A stretch of DNA of 64,000 bases, from assembly GCF_042477335.2 (NCBI RefSeq), contig NC_091247.1:2440501-2504500 (forward strand). The letters are read 5' to 3'. Below are positions 30,636-43,788 of the stretch, one piece after another; position 1 is the first letter of the stretch; each line of letters begins with the position of its first letter. The DNA is from Ovis canadensis (lineage: Eukaryota; Chordata; Mammalia; Artiodactyla; Bovidae). Under the pieces are notes generated by a model, which saw only the letters and a program-made list of their open reading frames with translations, was not told the origin of the DNA and ran no database searches. Made by a program: the position numbers and the translations under genes.

Positions 30636-33600
30636 CTATTTCTAAAGCGACCAGTGGGAAAGGAGGCCTCACTGCTGCAGGCCCAGGGAACCATGTCTAC
30701 AGCCCAGGAGGGTGGACCAACTTCAAACTGAAAATAAGAGATGATCCCCAAAGAGTCCCCGTGTTTAGACGCTCTCTCCGGGCCTGCTGCTGCCGCTTTT
30801 GTCTGCTCTCTTCTCCCCGCAGGCTCCAGCTGGCGCCGCAGCTGCTCCCGAAGGAGTGGGCGTGCTGCTGGGGGCAGGGGCAGATGGCCCAGCGGTATGC
30901 TGGCAGTGGAGGGGGGGCGGACTGCAGGTGGGTTTTGGGGAGCCCGGGCAGCAGGGCACATTGCTGGGGAGCAGACTCCTTGACGGCGCCTTGCGAGGGG
31001 GTAGATGGCTGACTGCAGAAAGGGGTGTGAGCTTCCCTGCTTCCTCCAAAGCTCCAGCGCCCGCAGTGTCGTTCAGCCTGGAGGGGACCCAGGCTGAATT
31101 CGAGGCCGCCCAGGGCAGCCAGTCTTGACAGTGTCTCACCCGCACACACCACAGGGCCTTCGCACAGACCCAGTGGGACTCACAGCCCACTGAGCTCAGG
31201 TGTCAGTCTCTCTGCAGACCAGCTCGCCCAGGCCTTCTCCACGCAGAGTGGGTTGGGCATGTGCTACCACCGCTGGGAAGTTCTCCCCGATTGCCTTCTG
31301 CTCTGAACTTGGCTGCCTCCTTCCAGGAACCTGACTTTCTTCTTTCTTCCTTCTCCAGTTACTCCTCTCTCTGGGAAAACCAAGAACCTGAGCAATATCC
31401 TCAATATCCACAATATTGCCCACGAGTACCCACAAGTTCTCAAAGGTCGACAAAGGCCGGCCTAGAGCTTGCAGCGTCTGGCCCTGCTTTTGCTCTGAGC
31501 TCTGCTCCTCAAGAAGTGGTGACTGTGTCTGCCTGAAGGCGAAATCGGAAGCAAACTGCCCCCCTCCCAGGACCTGGTGGGTGGTGGGCTCTCCTCCCGG
31601 CAGCCAGGGCCGCCCTGCAAACAGAGCGGAAGGAGAAAGCTGCTACGAGACGGCCCGGGACCCCTCCCTGACTGTACACGGGTGGGGTGCTTCAGGGCCC
31701 GCTGCTCACGGCGTGTCACCGCATGGCTGTTCTTGGGGCCGCTCCCCGAGGCGGCACAGCGTCAGAGCAAGACACAGGGTGAGTGAGTCCATGAAAGCGC
31801 GAGCCGACTCTCGACCGGGTGAGACGACGCCGCGGGCCTGCGTCCTGGGCCTGTGGAAAGATGCGGATGGATAATGGGCCACGAGAGCTGGCCCCCTGGG
31901 CCCCGGAGCCAAGCCACAGACCCTTGGCTCCAGTGACAAGACAGAGCCCAGGGAGGGCTGCAGCCTGGGACGGCGGGTGGGCTTCTGGGAGCAGGGCAGG
32001 GACTCAGAGCCTGGGAGGACGGGGTTCCCACGGTTGGGGTGGCCCCAGGTGTGCCTGGCTACAGGATCAACCGCAAAGGCCTTAAGGTAACGGTCCCTGC
32101 ATGGAAGACAGGAGGGTGCAGGCTGGGGGAGGCCACAGCACCGGCTCCGGAGGCCCCACCCCTCGGGGCACTGCCTCGTTCTTTAAAATTCTGCCAAAAT
32201 GCCCTCATCTGTGCTGGGTGGGCAGGCGTGGAGCCTCTGAGATCTCTGAGACACCCACTCTCTGGACATCCACTAGCCACCTCCTCCCCCAACTAGGGAA
32301 CAGCTGCGGTGAGGGGGTGAGACAGGCTGCTGGGGAGGGCGCCATGCCCCCGGTGGGCACAGGGACAAAGCCAGCAGGTGCGAAGCGAGGGCGACCAGGC
32401 TCCACAGCAGTCCTAGCTCTGGGTGAGTGTCCTGGCCACCCACGTGGCTCTGGCGACAAGAAAGAGTGGGTACCACCCCCACCCACCCCCAACCACCTGG
32501 AGTAGCAGAACCCCCAAGGACTCATACCCAGGGCTGGGGGCTCTGGTCTCAAGCCCACCGCACCCCTGTCGAGTCCCAGATGGACCTTCACACGGCAGCG
32601 CTTTCCCACCCAGACCCGTGCCCAGATGCAGATATTAGTAGTTTATCCCTCCGCCCCTCTTCAACCCAGAGGTTCCAGGGGACTGAGAGGTGTGAGGCCT
32701 GGGAGCCAGAGCCCAGGATAGGGGTCAGGAGCCCTGTAGGGAGAGGCCCAGGCAGACGCCTCTCCTCTCTGGCTGCAGGTGAGAGCAACAGTTGCTCAAA
32801 GAGCTGAGGAAGCGAGGTCCAAGAGGCTCCCAGTACACAGCAGAGTGCTGGGCCCGCGTGTTTATTTTTAACAGGATTCGGAAGACATTCTCTGTCTCTG
32901 CTCAGAGCCGGGCTGGCATGCTGACCTTCCAGTTGCATTTGATAAAAAGGGTTTGGCTGACTTCAGAAATGAGAACTGCCCTCCTAGTAATTAACCAGAG
33001 CTGGAAATCGTGTTCACGGCCGTCCCTTCACCTGCTCACTTCGTTTCAGCCCCACCAGCCATGGGCGCAGGTCTGCGACTGTCCTCGGACAGAAGATGAC
33101 GCTCAGGAGAGGGGGGCCCCCCGCTGGGGGCAAGGTCTGCCTGGTGTCCCGAGCGCACTCTCGGCCAGGGGGCTGCACTTGCGGCAGCCAAGGTCAGGGA
33201 AATTCCACTGGGGAGGAAGGGATGCTGGGGGCAGAAACGCAAGCAGGGAGAAAGGCTGAGGTGGCTCTGGGCCGGTGGGGGTGGGAGGGAGCTGGTCCAA
33301 TCCGGCAGCCTCCTCCACGACGTGCTGCTCCTTGCATTAATGGATTTTTAAAAAACAAGCAATCTGACCCGGAATAAGGAAGCAGTGCTCAGCGCTCCTG
33401 CCCCGGCCCGTGTAGGTGAGATGCCTGCTCGCCCCAGGCGTCCTCTGGACAGCGCCCCCCCGCCCCCCGGGACGCATCGCAGGCTCCCTCTCCATGCGTT
33501 CTCGGGGTGGGGTGGGGGCTCACGCTGCCCCCTGCTTCCAGTCCCGTCCCCCTCACCTGGCTCTGCTCTGGCGATCAGGTGCAGTTTGCCCTCCAGAAGT

Positions 33601-34889
33601 GGGGCACCCCGGGGTGTCTCTGCCACCCTGTCAGGAAATAAACGCCAGTTCACCACTCAGCGCCTGGCTCTCCTCCAAAGCGCTTCGACGGCTGACCTCA
33701 TTTAGAACTGACTTCAGCGTTTTAATAAGCCCCTTGCCTTCCTGCTTCTCTCTAACACTGTCACCCTTGGAACTATAATCCCCCACGGCTTCTGCCACGT
33801 GAGGCCAGCTCCCCAACAACCAGGTTAGAGCCCGTGGGGCCACAGATGCCAGAGGAGGGCTTCAGCCAGACAGGCCAGGCCAGGACACTCCCCAGTCACC
33901 CCAAGGCGGCTGCAGGCAGTGTCCACCACCCTCCGCCCCCGGAAACTCCAGCAGTCCAGCTGATGTCAGTGTGGAAAGCGGGCTGAGAAGGGCTAATGGG
34001 GGCTGTTGCAAGCTGAGACCCACCCCGCCCCCCAGGGCTGCATGCAGGCCCCTCCCACCCACAAGACAGTCTTGACCAGCAAGCCAGCAGGCAGCAGTCA
34101 AGACAATTGGATGACCAGCCTCTCTACCCTGGCTCAGAGGGCAGAGGCCACACCCCGAAGGTCCCAGGCCCTGAAGCTCGGGACGCCGGGATGCCAGCGG
34201 CTCAGCTGACACACCAGCCGCAGGTCAGAGGGTGCCACCCAGCCCAGGACCCCCTGATTTGCCCTGCTCCTTAAGCCACAGCCAAGGAACAGTGACCCCA
34301 GCCTGAAGGTCAGAGGGCCCCAGCCCACCCCGGCCCCCACCCGCTTTGAGGCAGGGTGGGTTTGGAGGTCAGATCTGAGAGAGGCCTGCAGGGCTGCACC
34401 TGGCCGGCCCAATGGAGCTCTCACCTGGCCAGAGTGCCCGGTGACACCCATGGTCCCACTGAGGACACAGGCTACACGGAGCAGCCGCGTCTGCCTGCAA
34501 GGGTGCTGGGCACACGGCCTCTCTCCCTTCCATAACTCTCGACACGGCCTCGTGGGACTGCGCGCTAGCTTACGGAGCCCAGTCCCTCTCGGTCAGTGTT
34601 TGGGCTGTCTGCGTGTTCACCTAAACCAGGAGTGACAAGAAGCAGCCAGTGGCCGCGCCATCCATCCTCACACACTGGTGCCCCCGCTTCTTCAGGGCCA
34701 CCCCCAGGACCAAAACCACAGGGCCAAAGGCAGCGTGGCTTCCTCTCGGACGCCACCACGTCCTGAGGCCCGAAGGCCTTCATCCAGGAGGAGAGGCTGC
34801 TGCTGGCCGTGCGCCACCGAGCAGACGCAAAACCCCTTGCCTGGAACAGATAGCTTCTTACAGGTAAGTAGGTTTCAGCCTTGTTGATG

Positions 34890-35165
34890 GGCCAAACCCG
34901 CTATTGGGCTGGACAGCTGCCCTCGGGCTACAGTCAAATGCATCACATACAGAAACGCAAATTCAATAAAGCCCTAGCCTCGCCATCTGCTTTTCAAAGC
35001 TGAGACTTTGGAAAGAGCAGGTCTCTGCGCCCGGGGGGCCTCTGACATTCGCGCGGTGAGAGGGACCAGTGGATAAGCGCTCTCTGATTCAATTGTCCCT
35101 TGGCTGATCGAGTTACGGAGCGATTTGCCCACTAGCGGCCAGGGGACAAGGTGAATTAAACGTCC
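34890..35165. other. Less GC-rich block upstream of DBH, candidate conserved element
   Basis: It contains CAAATGCATCACATACAG, GCAAATTCAATAAAG, GATTCAATTGTCCC and GGTGAATTAAACG in 275 bp with no recognised repeat. The GATTCAATTGTCCC string resembles a motif just upstream of DBH (AATTCAATTGTCCC at about 30,106). Regulatory function is inference. Confidence 0.25.
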
Positions 35166-36950
35166 GGACAGAGACGGTGCTGCACGTAGCTGAGGAGCCG
35201 GGGGGTGCAGGCAGGGACATCTTTCCGGTGGACACTTGGTCAATATCTGGCGCGACAGGATGTCTCAGTAGGGCCAGGGCATCGCCACCCCGGACGGCGG
35301 GTCTGGACTGACAGTCCCCGCGTGGTGGGAGCGCCGGGCTCACTGTCATTGCTGCCGAGGGTCCCAGGTGCCTTCCAGAGCCTGTCAGGAACTCATCCGA
35401 TGGAGCCTCCTTGTCCAGGCTGGTCGATGCTGCTGCCCCCTGGCTAAGACCCTCTGTTGCCACTGACACCATCTCAACACAGAGGGGCATCTTTCAAAAC
35501 CGAAACGCCAACCGCCTTCCTTCCATCTGGACAAACGGAAGTGTCAGAACAGCACTTCGAGGGCAAAGGGGTGAGTTGGCGTCTCTGCTGGGGAGCACAC
35601 ATCACCACCTCCAGTCCAGAGAAGCTCCCTAAAGTGCAGCTTCAGCATTTTATCTTCTGTCGTAAGGCCAAGCAGAACCAAACTTTAGTCTCAAACCAGA
35701 AGCATCACCCAAAACCAAGGGATGCGGCTGCATCCTGATGGCTGCTCCTTGGAACCCAGGGGCGGTTGGTGCCTCCCCAGCCCTGGAGGGGGCCACTAGA
35801 TACCCAGGGCAAACACACTCCTCGGGCGTGTTTAATAACACACCCGAGGCTTCAGACAAACACCTCCTCCCCACCAAAATCCTACCCCGTGTCAGAAAGA
35901 TGCTTCTGAAAGAGAAAATTCACAACAGAATTGGTTTTTTTTTTTTTTTAATGGAGTCTTTTCAGGGGATCAGAATTCTGCAGGAATCATAGAAAGAGGC
36001 AAAGAAACAAAATTAGCGGAAACCACACCCCAAATGCTGGGAGAGGACAGCTAGAAGCACCTGTGGCGCCAGACCCGGAGCCCTGGGGACCAGACACTGG
36101 GTGGATGAGGATGGTCAGCTGGGCTCCTCCAGCAGCTTCACGGGCACCAGCCACGTGACTGATCGTCCTTCACCCAAAAGGTAGGCAGCAGAGAGCCCCC
36201 GAGTCTCCAGATTAAGGCACAGAGCAGTCACCACTGCACGACACTGACCAGGGAATTACAGTCCCCGGCGAAATGCAGGGACCCGCGGTCCAAGCGAGCA
36301 ATTCCCCGCCCACCCTGCCAGGATGCACATTCCTCCCCATTCTGGTCAGCAGCTCAGAATAGACACAGCAGCCGCAGGCAGCCGCACTGGGGATCGAATG
36401 CAAAACCAGGCAAAGGGCCCGCCAGACCAGGCGTATTGAGGAAAAGCTACCCCATCAAAGAGCCTCCAGCTCAGAAACAGAAACTCCAGCACCCAGGGAA
36501 GAGGCATGGATGGAGTCAGCAGAGACATGAAAATAAGTATAATTAGTATCTTTAGAGAGATAAGAGAGGTTATCGTAGTCGTGAAGTGAGAATGGGCTTT
36601 GATATAAAAGAACTAATTAGAGATCTTGGAAATTTAAAATAGATGAGCTGAGAGCGGAAAGGAGACATCTGAGAGGAGCCTGGTGAGCTGGAAGACCAGG
36701 CCCGGCGCCAGTCGAGGAATTCGTCTTCCAGTGCAGAGGGCTGGAAAACTGGAGGGAAATATGGGGACTTGTGGGACAGCTGCAATGCCCCGCAGCCAAC
36801 TAAGGGACATCCGGAAGTGTAGGGTAGCAAGGGCAGAAGGGAGAAAACAGCAAAGACGTCCGTCTTCAGACCCAGAGCCAGTGAGCCCAGGCGTGCAGAC
36901 ACGGGGCGGCCAGAAAGAGCACCGGAAGCAAAGGAAAGATGCTCCCAGAC

Positions 36951-37006
36951 GGAGAGACAGAGAGAGACAGAGAGACAGAGAGACAGAGAGACAGAGACAG
37001 AGAGGA
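36951..37006. repeat. (GACAGA)n/(GA)n simple repeat
   Basis: GGAGAGACAGAGAGAGACAG continuing as repeats of GAGACAGA for about 55 bp; a polypurine tract on the plus strand. Confidence 0.95.
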
Positions 37007-37137
37007 TGTCCATTGGAGAGCAAAACCGAGAAAAAGAGGCAGAGGGGAGCGGGCAGAGAATGCTTACCTGAGGAGGAATCTGTGGGGGCACTGCCAGCTT
37101 CCCTAAGAGCAGCAGAAAATGATATCTCCTGCAGAGT

Positions 37138-37412
37138 CCACCACTCTGAGGCTGAGGCTGAAGCCAAAGCTCCAATACTTTGGCCACATGCTGGGAAGAG
37201 CCGACTCACTGGGAAAGACCCTGATGCCGGGAAAGATTGAAGGCAGGGGGAGAAGGGGACGACAGAGGATAGTTGGACAGCATCACCATGACTCAAGGGA
37301 CATGAATTTGAGCAAATTCCAGGAGATGGTGAGGGACAGGGAGGCCTGGGTGCTGCAGTCCATGGGGTCACAAAGGGTTGGATGTGACTGAGCGACTGGA
37401 CAGCAACAACAA
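37138..37412 (+). mobile_element. BovA/ART2A-type SINE
   Basis: GAAGCCAAAGCTCCAATACT, GAAGAGCCGACTCACTGGGA, GGAGAAGGGGACGACAGAGG and ATGTGACTGAGCGACTGGAC give a near-complete copy with BovB-derived and tRNA-derived parts, ending in AACAACAA. Confidence 0.92.
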
Positions 37413-37856
37413 TTCCAAACCCAGCATTCTGGTTTGGGGGCAGAATTAATAATATTCAGGCACACAAGGACTCATGTTTTGCCACTACCCTCCTCTCTGA
37501 AAGAATTATTCAAGGGTGGTGTTCTCATGAAAAACAATCTTGAGAAAGAAGAGGAAAGGGGACAGGCGACATCATGGGAAGAGAAAAGTCAGCAGAGGGT
37601 GAAGTCTGGGTCATTCTGTTGTTGTCAGGGCCGGGCTCCATCATCGTCGCTGTCTTCTGAAATATTTCCAGCGCGAGGAAAGAGAGGAGAACGGTGTTAG
37701 AGACACTCATGCGCTCACCACTCAGATCTTCTCTGTGTTTATTATGCTGTGTTGGCTTCAGTTTCACAGCACAAGTAAGCATCACAGGTCCAGTTAAGCC
37801 AGCCCTGTTCCTCTCCTCAAATTGAAACGGTGTTTCATTGCATTTCTCCTTGGGTT

Positions 37857-38028
37857 ATGGTGGTTGTCGCTCAATCGTGTCTGACTCTTTGCGACCCCGT
37901 GGACTGCAGCACACCAGGCCTCCCTGTCCTTCACCATCTCCCAGAGTTTCCTCAAACTCATGTGCATGGAGTCGCTGATGCCAGCCAACCATCTCACCCT
38001 CTGTTGCCCCCTTCTCCTCTTGCCCTCA
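37857..38028 (-). mobile_element. BovA/ART2A-type SINE, partial
   Basis: TGGTTGTCGCTCAATCGTGT, CTGCAGCACACCAGGCCTCC and CTTCTCCTCTTGCCCTCAG are the reverse complement of the ART2A consensus. The copy is interrupted by the next SINE. Confidence 0.88.
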
Positions 38029-38350
38029 GTTCAGTTCAGTTCAGTTCAGTTCAGTCGCTCAGTCGTATCCGACTCTTTGCGACCCCATGCATCACAGCAC
38101 TCCAGGCCTCCCTGTCCATCACCAACTCCCGGAGTTCACTCAGACTCACGTCCATCGAGTCAGTGATGCCACCCAGACATCTCATCCTCGGTCGTCCCCT
38201 TCTCCTCCTGCCCCAAATCCCTCCCAGCATCAGAGTCGTTTCCAATGAGTCAACTCTTCGCATGAGGTGGGCCAAAGTACGGGAGTTTCAGCTTTAGCAT
38301 CATTCCTTCCAAAGAAATCCCAGAACTGATCTCCTTCAGAATGGACTGGA
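38029..38350 (-). mobile_element. BovA/ART2A-type SINE with (TTCAG)n head
   Basis: It starts with five TTCAG repeats, then GTCGCTCAGTCGTATCCGAC, CTTCTCCTCCTGCCCCAAAT, GTTTCCAATGAGTCAACTCT and AACTGATCTCCTTCAGAATG. It apparently landed in or beside the preceding copy. Confidence 0.9.
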
Positions 38351-39216
38351 TGGATCTCCTTAGCTGGGTACAAAACTATTGATTTTTAACTGTTTATTTT
38401 GTTGCTGGCTGACTTGCTAAACTTGTAATTGTTGTAATAAATCTTCATTGGGTTTGCTTGGATTCGTGGAATTTTCCAGCGTCACTGAGCATTCATAGTC
38501 CAGCGTCTTCTGGTTCAATATTTGTGTCTTTTATTTCCATTTCTATCCCTCAGACCTGCCGGGCGTCCCCCACCCAGAGCACGAGGGTGCACAGCTCAGC
38601 TTGTTCCTGTCAGCAAGTGGCGTGTCTGCCCCAGGGCAGGACGCTTGCCATACACTGGCATGAAACATCCTCTCCTGGGCAGCAAGCTTCTCTCCATTTC
38701 TTTTCCAATAGCAATAGGTGCTGACTGGGATCAGCTGCTTTGTCAGCATCTGTTAAGATACTCCTAAAGTCTTCCTGCCTTTCTTTTAATGCAGAACTAT
38801 GGTTCTCAAACTTTGGGGCTTCTGGAACCCTTTACTCTCCTAAAAATGATCAAAGACCCTAAAGAACTCATATGAAGACTGTTACAAAAATTTTACTGAG
38901 GGATAGAAAAAGAAAACCTCGGTAAATATTTAAGGATAAGGACCTAGCTCCTTGATGGGAAGATACGGTAAAGCTGTGGAGACATGTTCTCCTGTATTGA
39001 TTCTGATGAACACATTTCCCACCTCTGAACATCTCTGAAACTGAGATATTCTTTACAGTTAAGGGCTTATCGCCGCTTGACTGGCAGGTTTTTCCTTCCT
39101 AGTGAGAAAGTCAGTCGTGACTCAGCTTAAATCAGATGACGTCTGAATTCCTACATGCTTTCCTTATCGCAGTCCTTTTATTTTCTCTCACTAATGCTTC
39201 CAGCAATATTGGGGTG

Positions 39217-39340
39217 ATTATTACCCCATTTTACAGATGAAGGCGCTGAGGCACAAAGGGCACCTTATCCAAGGGCACGCCGCTGGGGAGCGACAGAACT
39301 GGGATTTGAACCCACGCTGTCTGGCCCTAGGGCTCTGCCA
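39217..39340 (-). mobile_element. MIR element
   Basis: ATTATTACCCCATTTTACAG, ATGAAGGCGCTGAGGCACAA and GGGATTTGAACCCACGCTGT match the antisense MIR consensus well over about 120 bp. Confidence 0.85.
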
Positions 39341-39889
39341 GCGTCCTCCTCTCCTGTCGAGTTTCTTCAAATTAAACTGTGACTGATCTTACATAGAGCC
39401 CCCAAAGGATTCCCAATCTCACAAGCTGACTATACAGATCATTCAAAAGAGAAGAAAACTCAAGAAAATTTTGACAGCCAGATAAAGGAACGTTGGCAGG
39501 CATTCCACGCTTCTCGATAACAATGGTTCCCCAAGCTGTAAAAGCTCTATCCGTCACATGCTGGGCAAGGGAGGGGCAAGCAGGACAGCAAAGGGTCCAG
39601 AAACCCTTGCATGTATGGAGTGAGATTACCAATGGATGCGAGTTCCACTTCGATAAAGAACAGGTCACCCTTGGCTATTCACGTGCGGAAACAAAATAGA
39701 AATAAAAACAAGCAAACCTCTAGCCCACATTTGCGAAAATCTTAAGTGGGCTAAAATCTAATCATAAAAGTATAAAATTGCACCAGTAGTAGGGAAAATA
39801 CTGTCTACTTTGACCAGCCTCCCAGAAGCTTAAAGAAAAAGCCTGACAGATCTATCCTCGAAAGCTATCAGCCTCAGCATGACGATGGG

Positions 39890-40150
39890 CACTAAAAAGA
39901 GGCAAAGACAGACCCCAGTCTGGGAGGAAATAAAAACAGATCCAGGATTCATATCCTGAATATGTAAAGAGCATCCCTAGATCAATATGAAGACACAAAC
40001 ATTCTGGAACAGAAAAAACGGGCCAAGGAAATGAGCAAGTGTAAGAAAGGATTCATTCCCAGCCTTGCCAGCTGGCAGCCCAAGGCATAATCAACCAATG
40101 AGATACAGTTTAACACCAAGAAATCAGAAGAAATCACCCCGTTTAATCAT
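39890..40150 (+). mobile_element. L1-like LINE fragment (ORF2 3' region)
   Basis: GGATTCATATCCTGAATATG (L1: ...ATCCAAAATATGTAAAGA), GGGCCAAGGAAATGAGCAAG and ACCAATGAGATACAGTTTAA follow the sense order of L1 ORF2 3' sequence. It is heavily decayed. Confidence 0.5.
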
Positions 40151-42455
40151 ATCCAATATGGGTCCCAGTGTGTCTGGGAGAAAGGCATCAGGCAGGGTCC
40201 TGGAGGGAAAACGACGGGTCACTCAGATAAAGGAGCTCAGAGAGGGTTTAATAGTGGGGATTTTAGGAAGACCTGGGTCCAGTGAGGGGCCCAGATGAAG
40301 GGCAGTGATGAACCCTTATTCCCACTGCTGGGATGAAGAGATGAGGCCCCAGAGGGAGACATCTGGGTCCCAGGACCTGGGACGTGATGTGGAGAGAGGA
40401 ACCTGGTGGGGGGGTTGGGGGTGGCCCGGGGCGTGAAGACCCCCAGCCCTCTCCCCTTCTGCCTCAGCCACACCTGGGGAGACTGGAAGGTGCCTGTGGC
40501 TGGAGTCTACACAGGCAGCAGACATGTCCGCATCCTACCTGCCCTTGTGAGCCTCACACCGCTGCCACCCATACAAGGGAAGGGAAGGACCTAACATTCA
40601 GGCCGAGTGGAGCCCGCTCCGGCCCAAGACCCCGTGCTGGGGTGACAGCCCCCAAAGGGAGGGCAGGGTTGCTGGCAGCAGAGTGCATCCCCGGCTCCTC
40701 TGAGGGGAGACACACACTCCATAAAGTCTGCGGGGTCTTGGAGCACGCCAGGGCACCCTCCCACACCAAACTTCTCATCAGAACAGAAAGAGCAAAGCAA
40801 GTGAGAAGAATGAGGCGGGAGAGGCGGCCGGGGTCGGGAAGGTCTGCCTGCCAATTCCAGTCTCATCATGAGGACCGGGGCCCTCCCCTCCCCACATGGG
40901 ACCCACACTGCATCCCGGCTCTGAGAAGAGGGCACGGAGGGTGAGCTGGGACTCGAACCCCAGACCGACCCCGTTTCGGGGTGACAATGGGGCAGCGAGG
41001 AGACATACCCGAGGCGGCCCTTGCCCCCCCCACCGCGGGTCCGGTCGGCTTGTCCACTGGCCCTGCTTGGAGCCAAGGGTGGAATACCGGCCCCTCCAGG
41101 CTCTGTCAGAGGCAAGGAAGCTGCCCAGCCCCACCTCCCTCCAGGACGGGTGAAACTGGCAGGGCTGAGGCTCTGGAGACCAGCACCCAGGGCCCGGGGG
41201 GACCACTGGGAGGAAGGGCGGGGTTTCTGCCAATCGCAGCCCCTGCTGCCGGAACGGCCACGGCCTCCCCTGCGGCCCCTCCTCACAGAGTAGCTGCGCC
41301 AGCAGGCTGCCTCCCCCTCACCCGGGAGGTGAGCATACCCACGTGGCTCAGAGCCCCACATGGAGAAACCGAGCTCGGAGAGGCTGGGCTTGGGGCTCAC
41401 GCTTGCCCACTCAGGAAGCAGGGGCCGAGGTCCAAGCCCCTGCCCTACTCCTGGGCTGCCCCAGGGCACTGTGGCCAGAGCTCCACGTCCAGGCCCAAAT
41501 GTTGGACCTGCCCAGACGGCGAGCCTGACCCAGGGGTCGATTCTGAGAGGACGAGCCTGGGCCTGTCCTGTTCACCTCCCTCCCAGCACCATCCCCCTTC
41601 CTGCACACAGTAAGTGCTCAATAGAGGAGCTGGTCTGACGGCATGAGCACTCGTGCTCAAATAGGTTAACGACTGCAGAAAAGGTGTTGTTGGGATTTTG
41701 ATTAAAGTGTTATATGACCCTCCTGGTATCCCGGAGGCGGCAACATTCAAGCTGGGCTTTGTAGGAGTTCGTGTGATGGTGCTGGGTAGATAGGGGCTCT
41801 CTGGCAGAAGCACCAGCAAGGGCGATGGCAGCGGGGTGTGGCCTTGGGAACTGCCAGTCCAGGGCCAGCACTTGGCTGCGCCCCTCCAGGTTGCACTCCA
41901 CCCACACGGCCACTGGACGCAGCCAGGGGTTCCTGCTGGGGAGGGGCTCTGGCCTGTGCGGGTTCCTGCGGTGAGGGAGGCTCCACGTACAGTGAGCCCA
42001 GGGCAGATGGTGAGATGGGCTCTGCCTTTCCTCCCTGCGGAGCCTGGCCTGGGGAAGTGCTCTGGGCCAGGAGTTCCCTGGGCTGTGCATCAGCTCCGTA
42101 TCCGGCCAGTCTTGACCCTCGCCGCCTCAGTTTCCTCATCAGTCCCACAGGAAGGCTCACCATGGGCAGCGGTCTCAGTGGGATGTCGAGGGCAGAGGGA
42201 GGCTCTGCATTCTCACACAAAGGTCTTTCTTTCATTCAACAAACAGTCGCTGTGGCTGGTGCTGGGATCCCGAGACGGAGAGCGAGAGCACAGCCCTCGC
42301 AGACCTTCCATCGTGTGCAGAGCAGCAGAGCCTGAAGGGGCCACAGGTGAGACGGCGCCCGAGAATCGGGTCCACTTAGAAAGGCAGCAGGTGTCGGCAG
42401 AGAAGGGCCGGGGTGGGGCCGGGGAGGGGGCGCTGCTGAGGGCGGAATGTGCCCC

Positions 42456-42532
42456 TGTGTGTGTGTGTGTGTGTACACGTGTGTGCGTGTGTGCGTGTGC
42501 GCGTGTGTGCTTGCGCACGCGTGCACATGCTC
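42456..42532. repeat. (GT)n microsatellite
   Basis: TGTGTGTGTGTGTGTGTGTA followed by imperfect GTGTGCGTGTGC repeats, directly adjoining a SINE. Confidence 0.95.
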
Positions 42533-42718
42533 AGTCGTGTTCAACTCTTTGCAACACTGGACTATAACCTGCCAGGCTCCCCTGTTCACGGGATTTCCCA
42601 GGCAAGAACACTGGAGTGGGTTGCCATTTCCCTCTCCAGGGGATCTCCCCAATTCTGGGTCTGAACCCCCATCTCCGGCATCGGCAGGCCGATTCTTAAC
42701 CAATGTGCCACCAGGCTT
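42528..42718 (-). mobile_element. Bov-tA SINE
   Basis: GCTCAGTCGTGTTCAACTCT, CAGGCAAGAACACTGGAGTG and GATTCTTAACCAATGTGCCA give an antisense Bov-tA copy fused to a GT microsatellite, which is a common arrangement for this family. Confidence 0.92.
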
Positions 42719-43749
42719 CTTTACTGGAGTTCAAAAAACCACACGTATTTTTTTTCCCATGCAGACACTGGCTCGCGAGCAGTGTCTTTCCGCACAGAAC
42801 CATGGCCGAGGCTCTTCAGGTTACCCCAGGCCACCCAGGTGCGGGGGGGGGGGGGGGCGGTGCGGGAGCAAGTGCAGGGCAGGAGGGAGCCTTTGGTTGG
42901 CACAGCCCACCCCTCACCCCTGCACTCAGGGACCCCAACACCGTGCTCAGCTCTGCTTCCCCACGTGGGACCCTGCTGGCCCCCTAGCCTCTGACACCTC
43001 CCCTGGTTTGTGCCCCCCTTTCAGGTCTGCCGCTGGGTGGTGGGGGGCGGGTGGCCGTGATAGGTCCTGACAAGCGGGCGGGCCAGTCCCTGCTTTTGGT
43101 CTCTGTGCCTGGCGGAGGTGATTGCCGAGGGCCGGGTGGCGGAGCTCCCCCAGCAGCGTGGAGACTGTCCTGGCGGGGGAGGAATGGCTCACTTGCTTTG
43201 ACGATGAAAGGCCTCCAACCATGCTCAGACGTCCTGACATGTAAGTGTCAGTCGCGGAGGGCCGCCAGCTGCGTCTGCTGGCATGAGCAGCGTTCGGCCC
43301 TCGCCACAGCCTGCGCTGATAGAAGCTGACGGGTGACAGGCGAGGTCCTTGCTTCTAGGCAGGCGCACATTGTCTGAACGGGGCATCTCTGTTCTTAAGT
43401 CCTTTTTCAAAGCAGCGTAGAGGGGGCCGCTCAGAAGCGCGGGGCCTGGTCGGTGTGTGCGGGGGGCCGGCACGGTCCCGGTCCCCGCACAGCCCGGCGG
43501 GCACCCCGTCCCCGTCTCAGGCCCTCTGCTGCCAAGTGCACCACGTGAAGCAAGGGTTCTCGCCTCCCAGGACTGTTGGGAGGGCTCAGCGATAAGAAGA
43601 CCCCGTACGTGGTAGCTCTTTGTAGCACAGTCCTGGGTCCAGCTCCATCCAGAGTGAGGAGCTTGGTCTTGTTGGAAACCTCACCCAGCTCTGAGTTCCC
43701 AGATACCGGGGGCTTTGGCTCTGTCTCTGCCTCACCTTCCCCAGGGCAC

Positions 43750-43788
43750 GTGGATGGATGGATCGATGGATCGATGGACGGAGGGATG
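43750..43788. repeat. (GATG)n/(GATC) tetranucleotide repeat
   Basis: GTGGATGGATGGATCGATGG followed by ATCGATGGACGGAGG, about 40 bp. Confidence 0.9.

Larger units (their letters stand above)
30211..36000. other. Intergenic region upstream of DBH, proximal part
   Basis: Gene-free as far as I can see. It contains one Bov-tA SINE (30429-30635), a less GC-rich block at 32,860-33,020 and another at 34,890-35,165 that might be regulatory, and short T-runs near 35,935. Open frames lack family features. Confidence 0.6.
36000..40300. other. Intergenic repeat-rich region
   Basis: It contains a GACAGA simple repeat (36951-37006), BovA/ART2 SINEs in both orientations (37138-37412, 37857-38028, 38029-38350), AT-rich interspersed-repeat-like DNA at 38,360-39,130 (L1-like in places), a MIR (39217-39340) and an L1-like fragment (39890-40150). 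No gene was recognised. Confidence 0.65.

Noticed and set aside
40591-41469. 292-codon minus-strand open frame
   Set aside because: No recognisable motif, composition like other GC-rich shadows, several overlapping frames open on the other strand.
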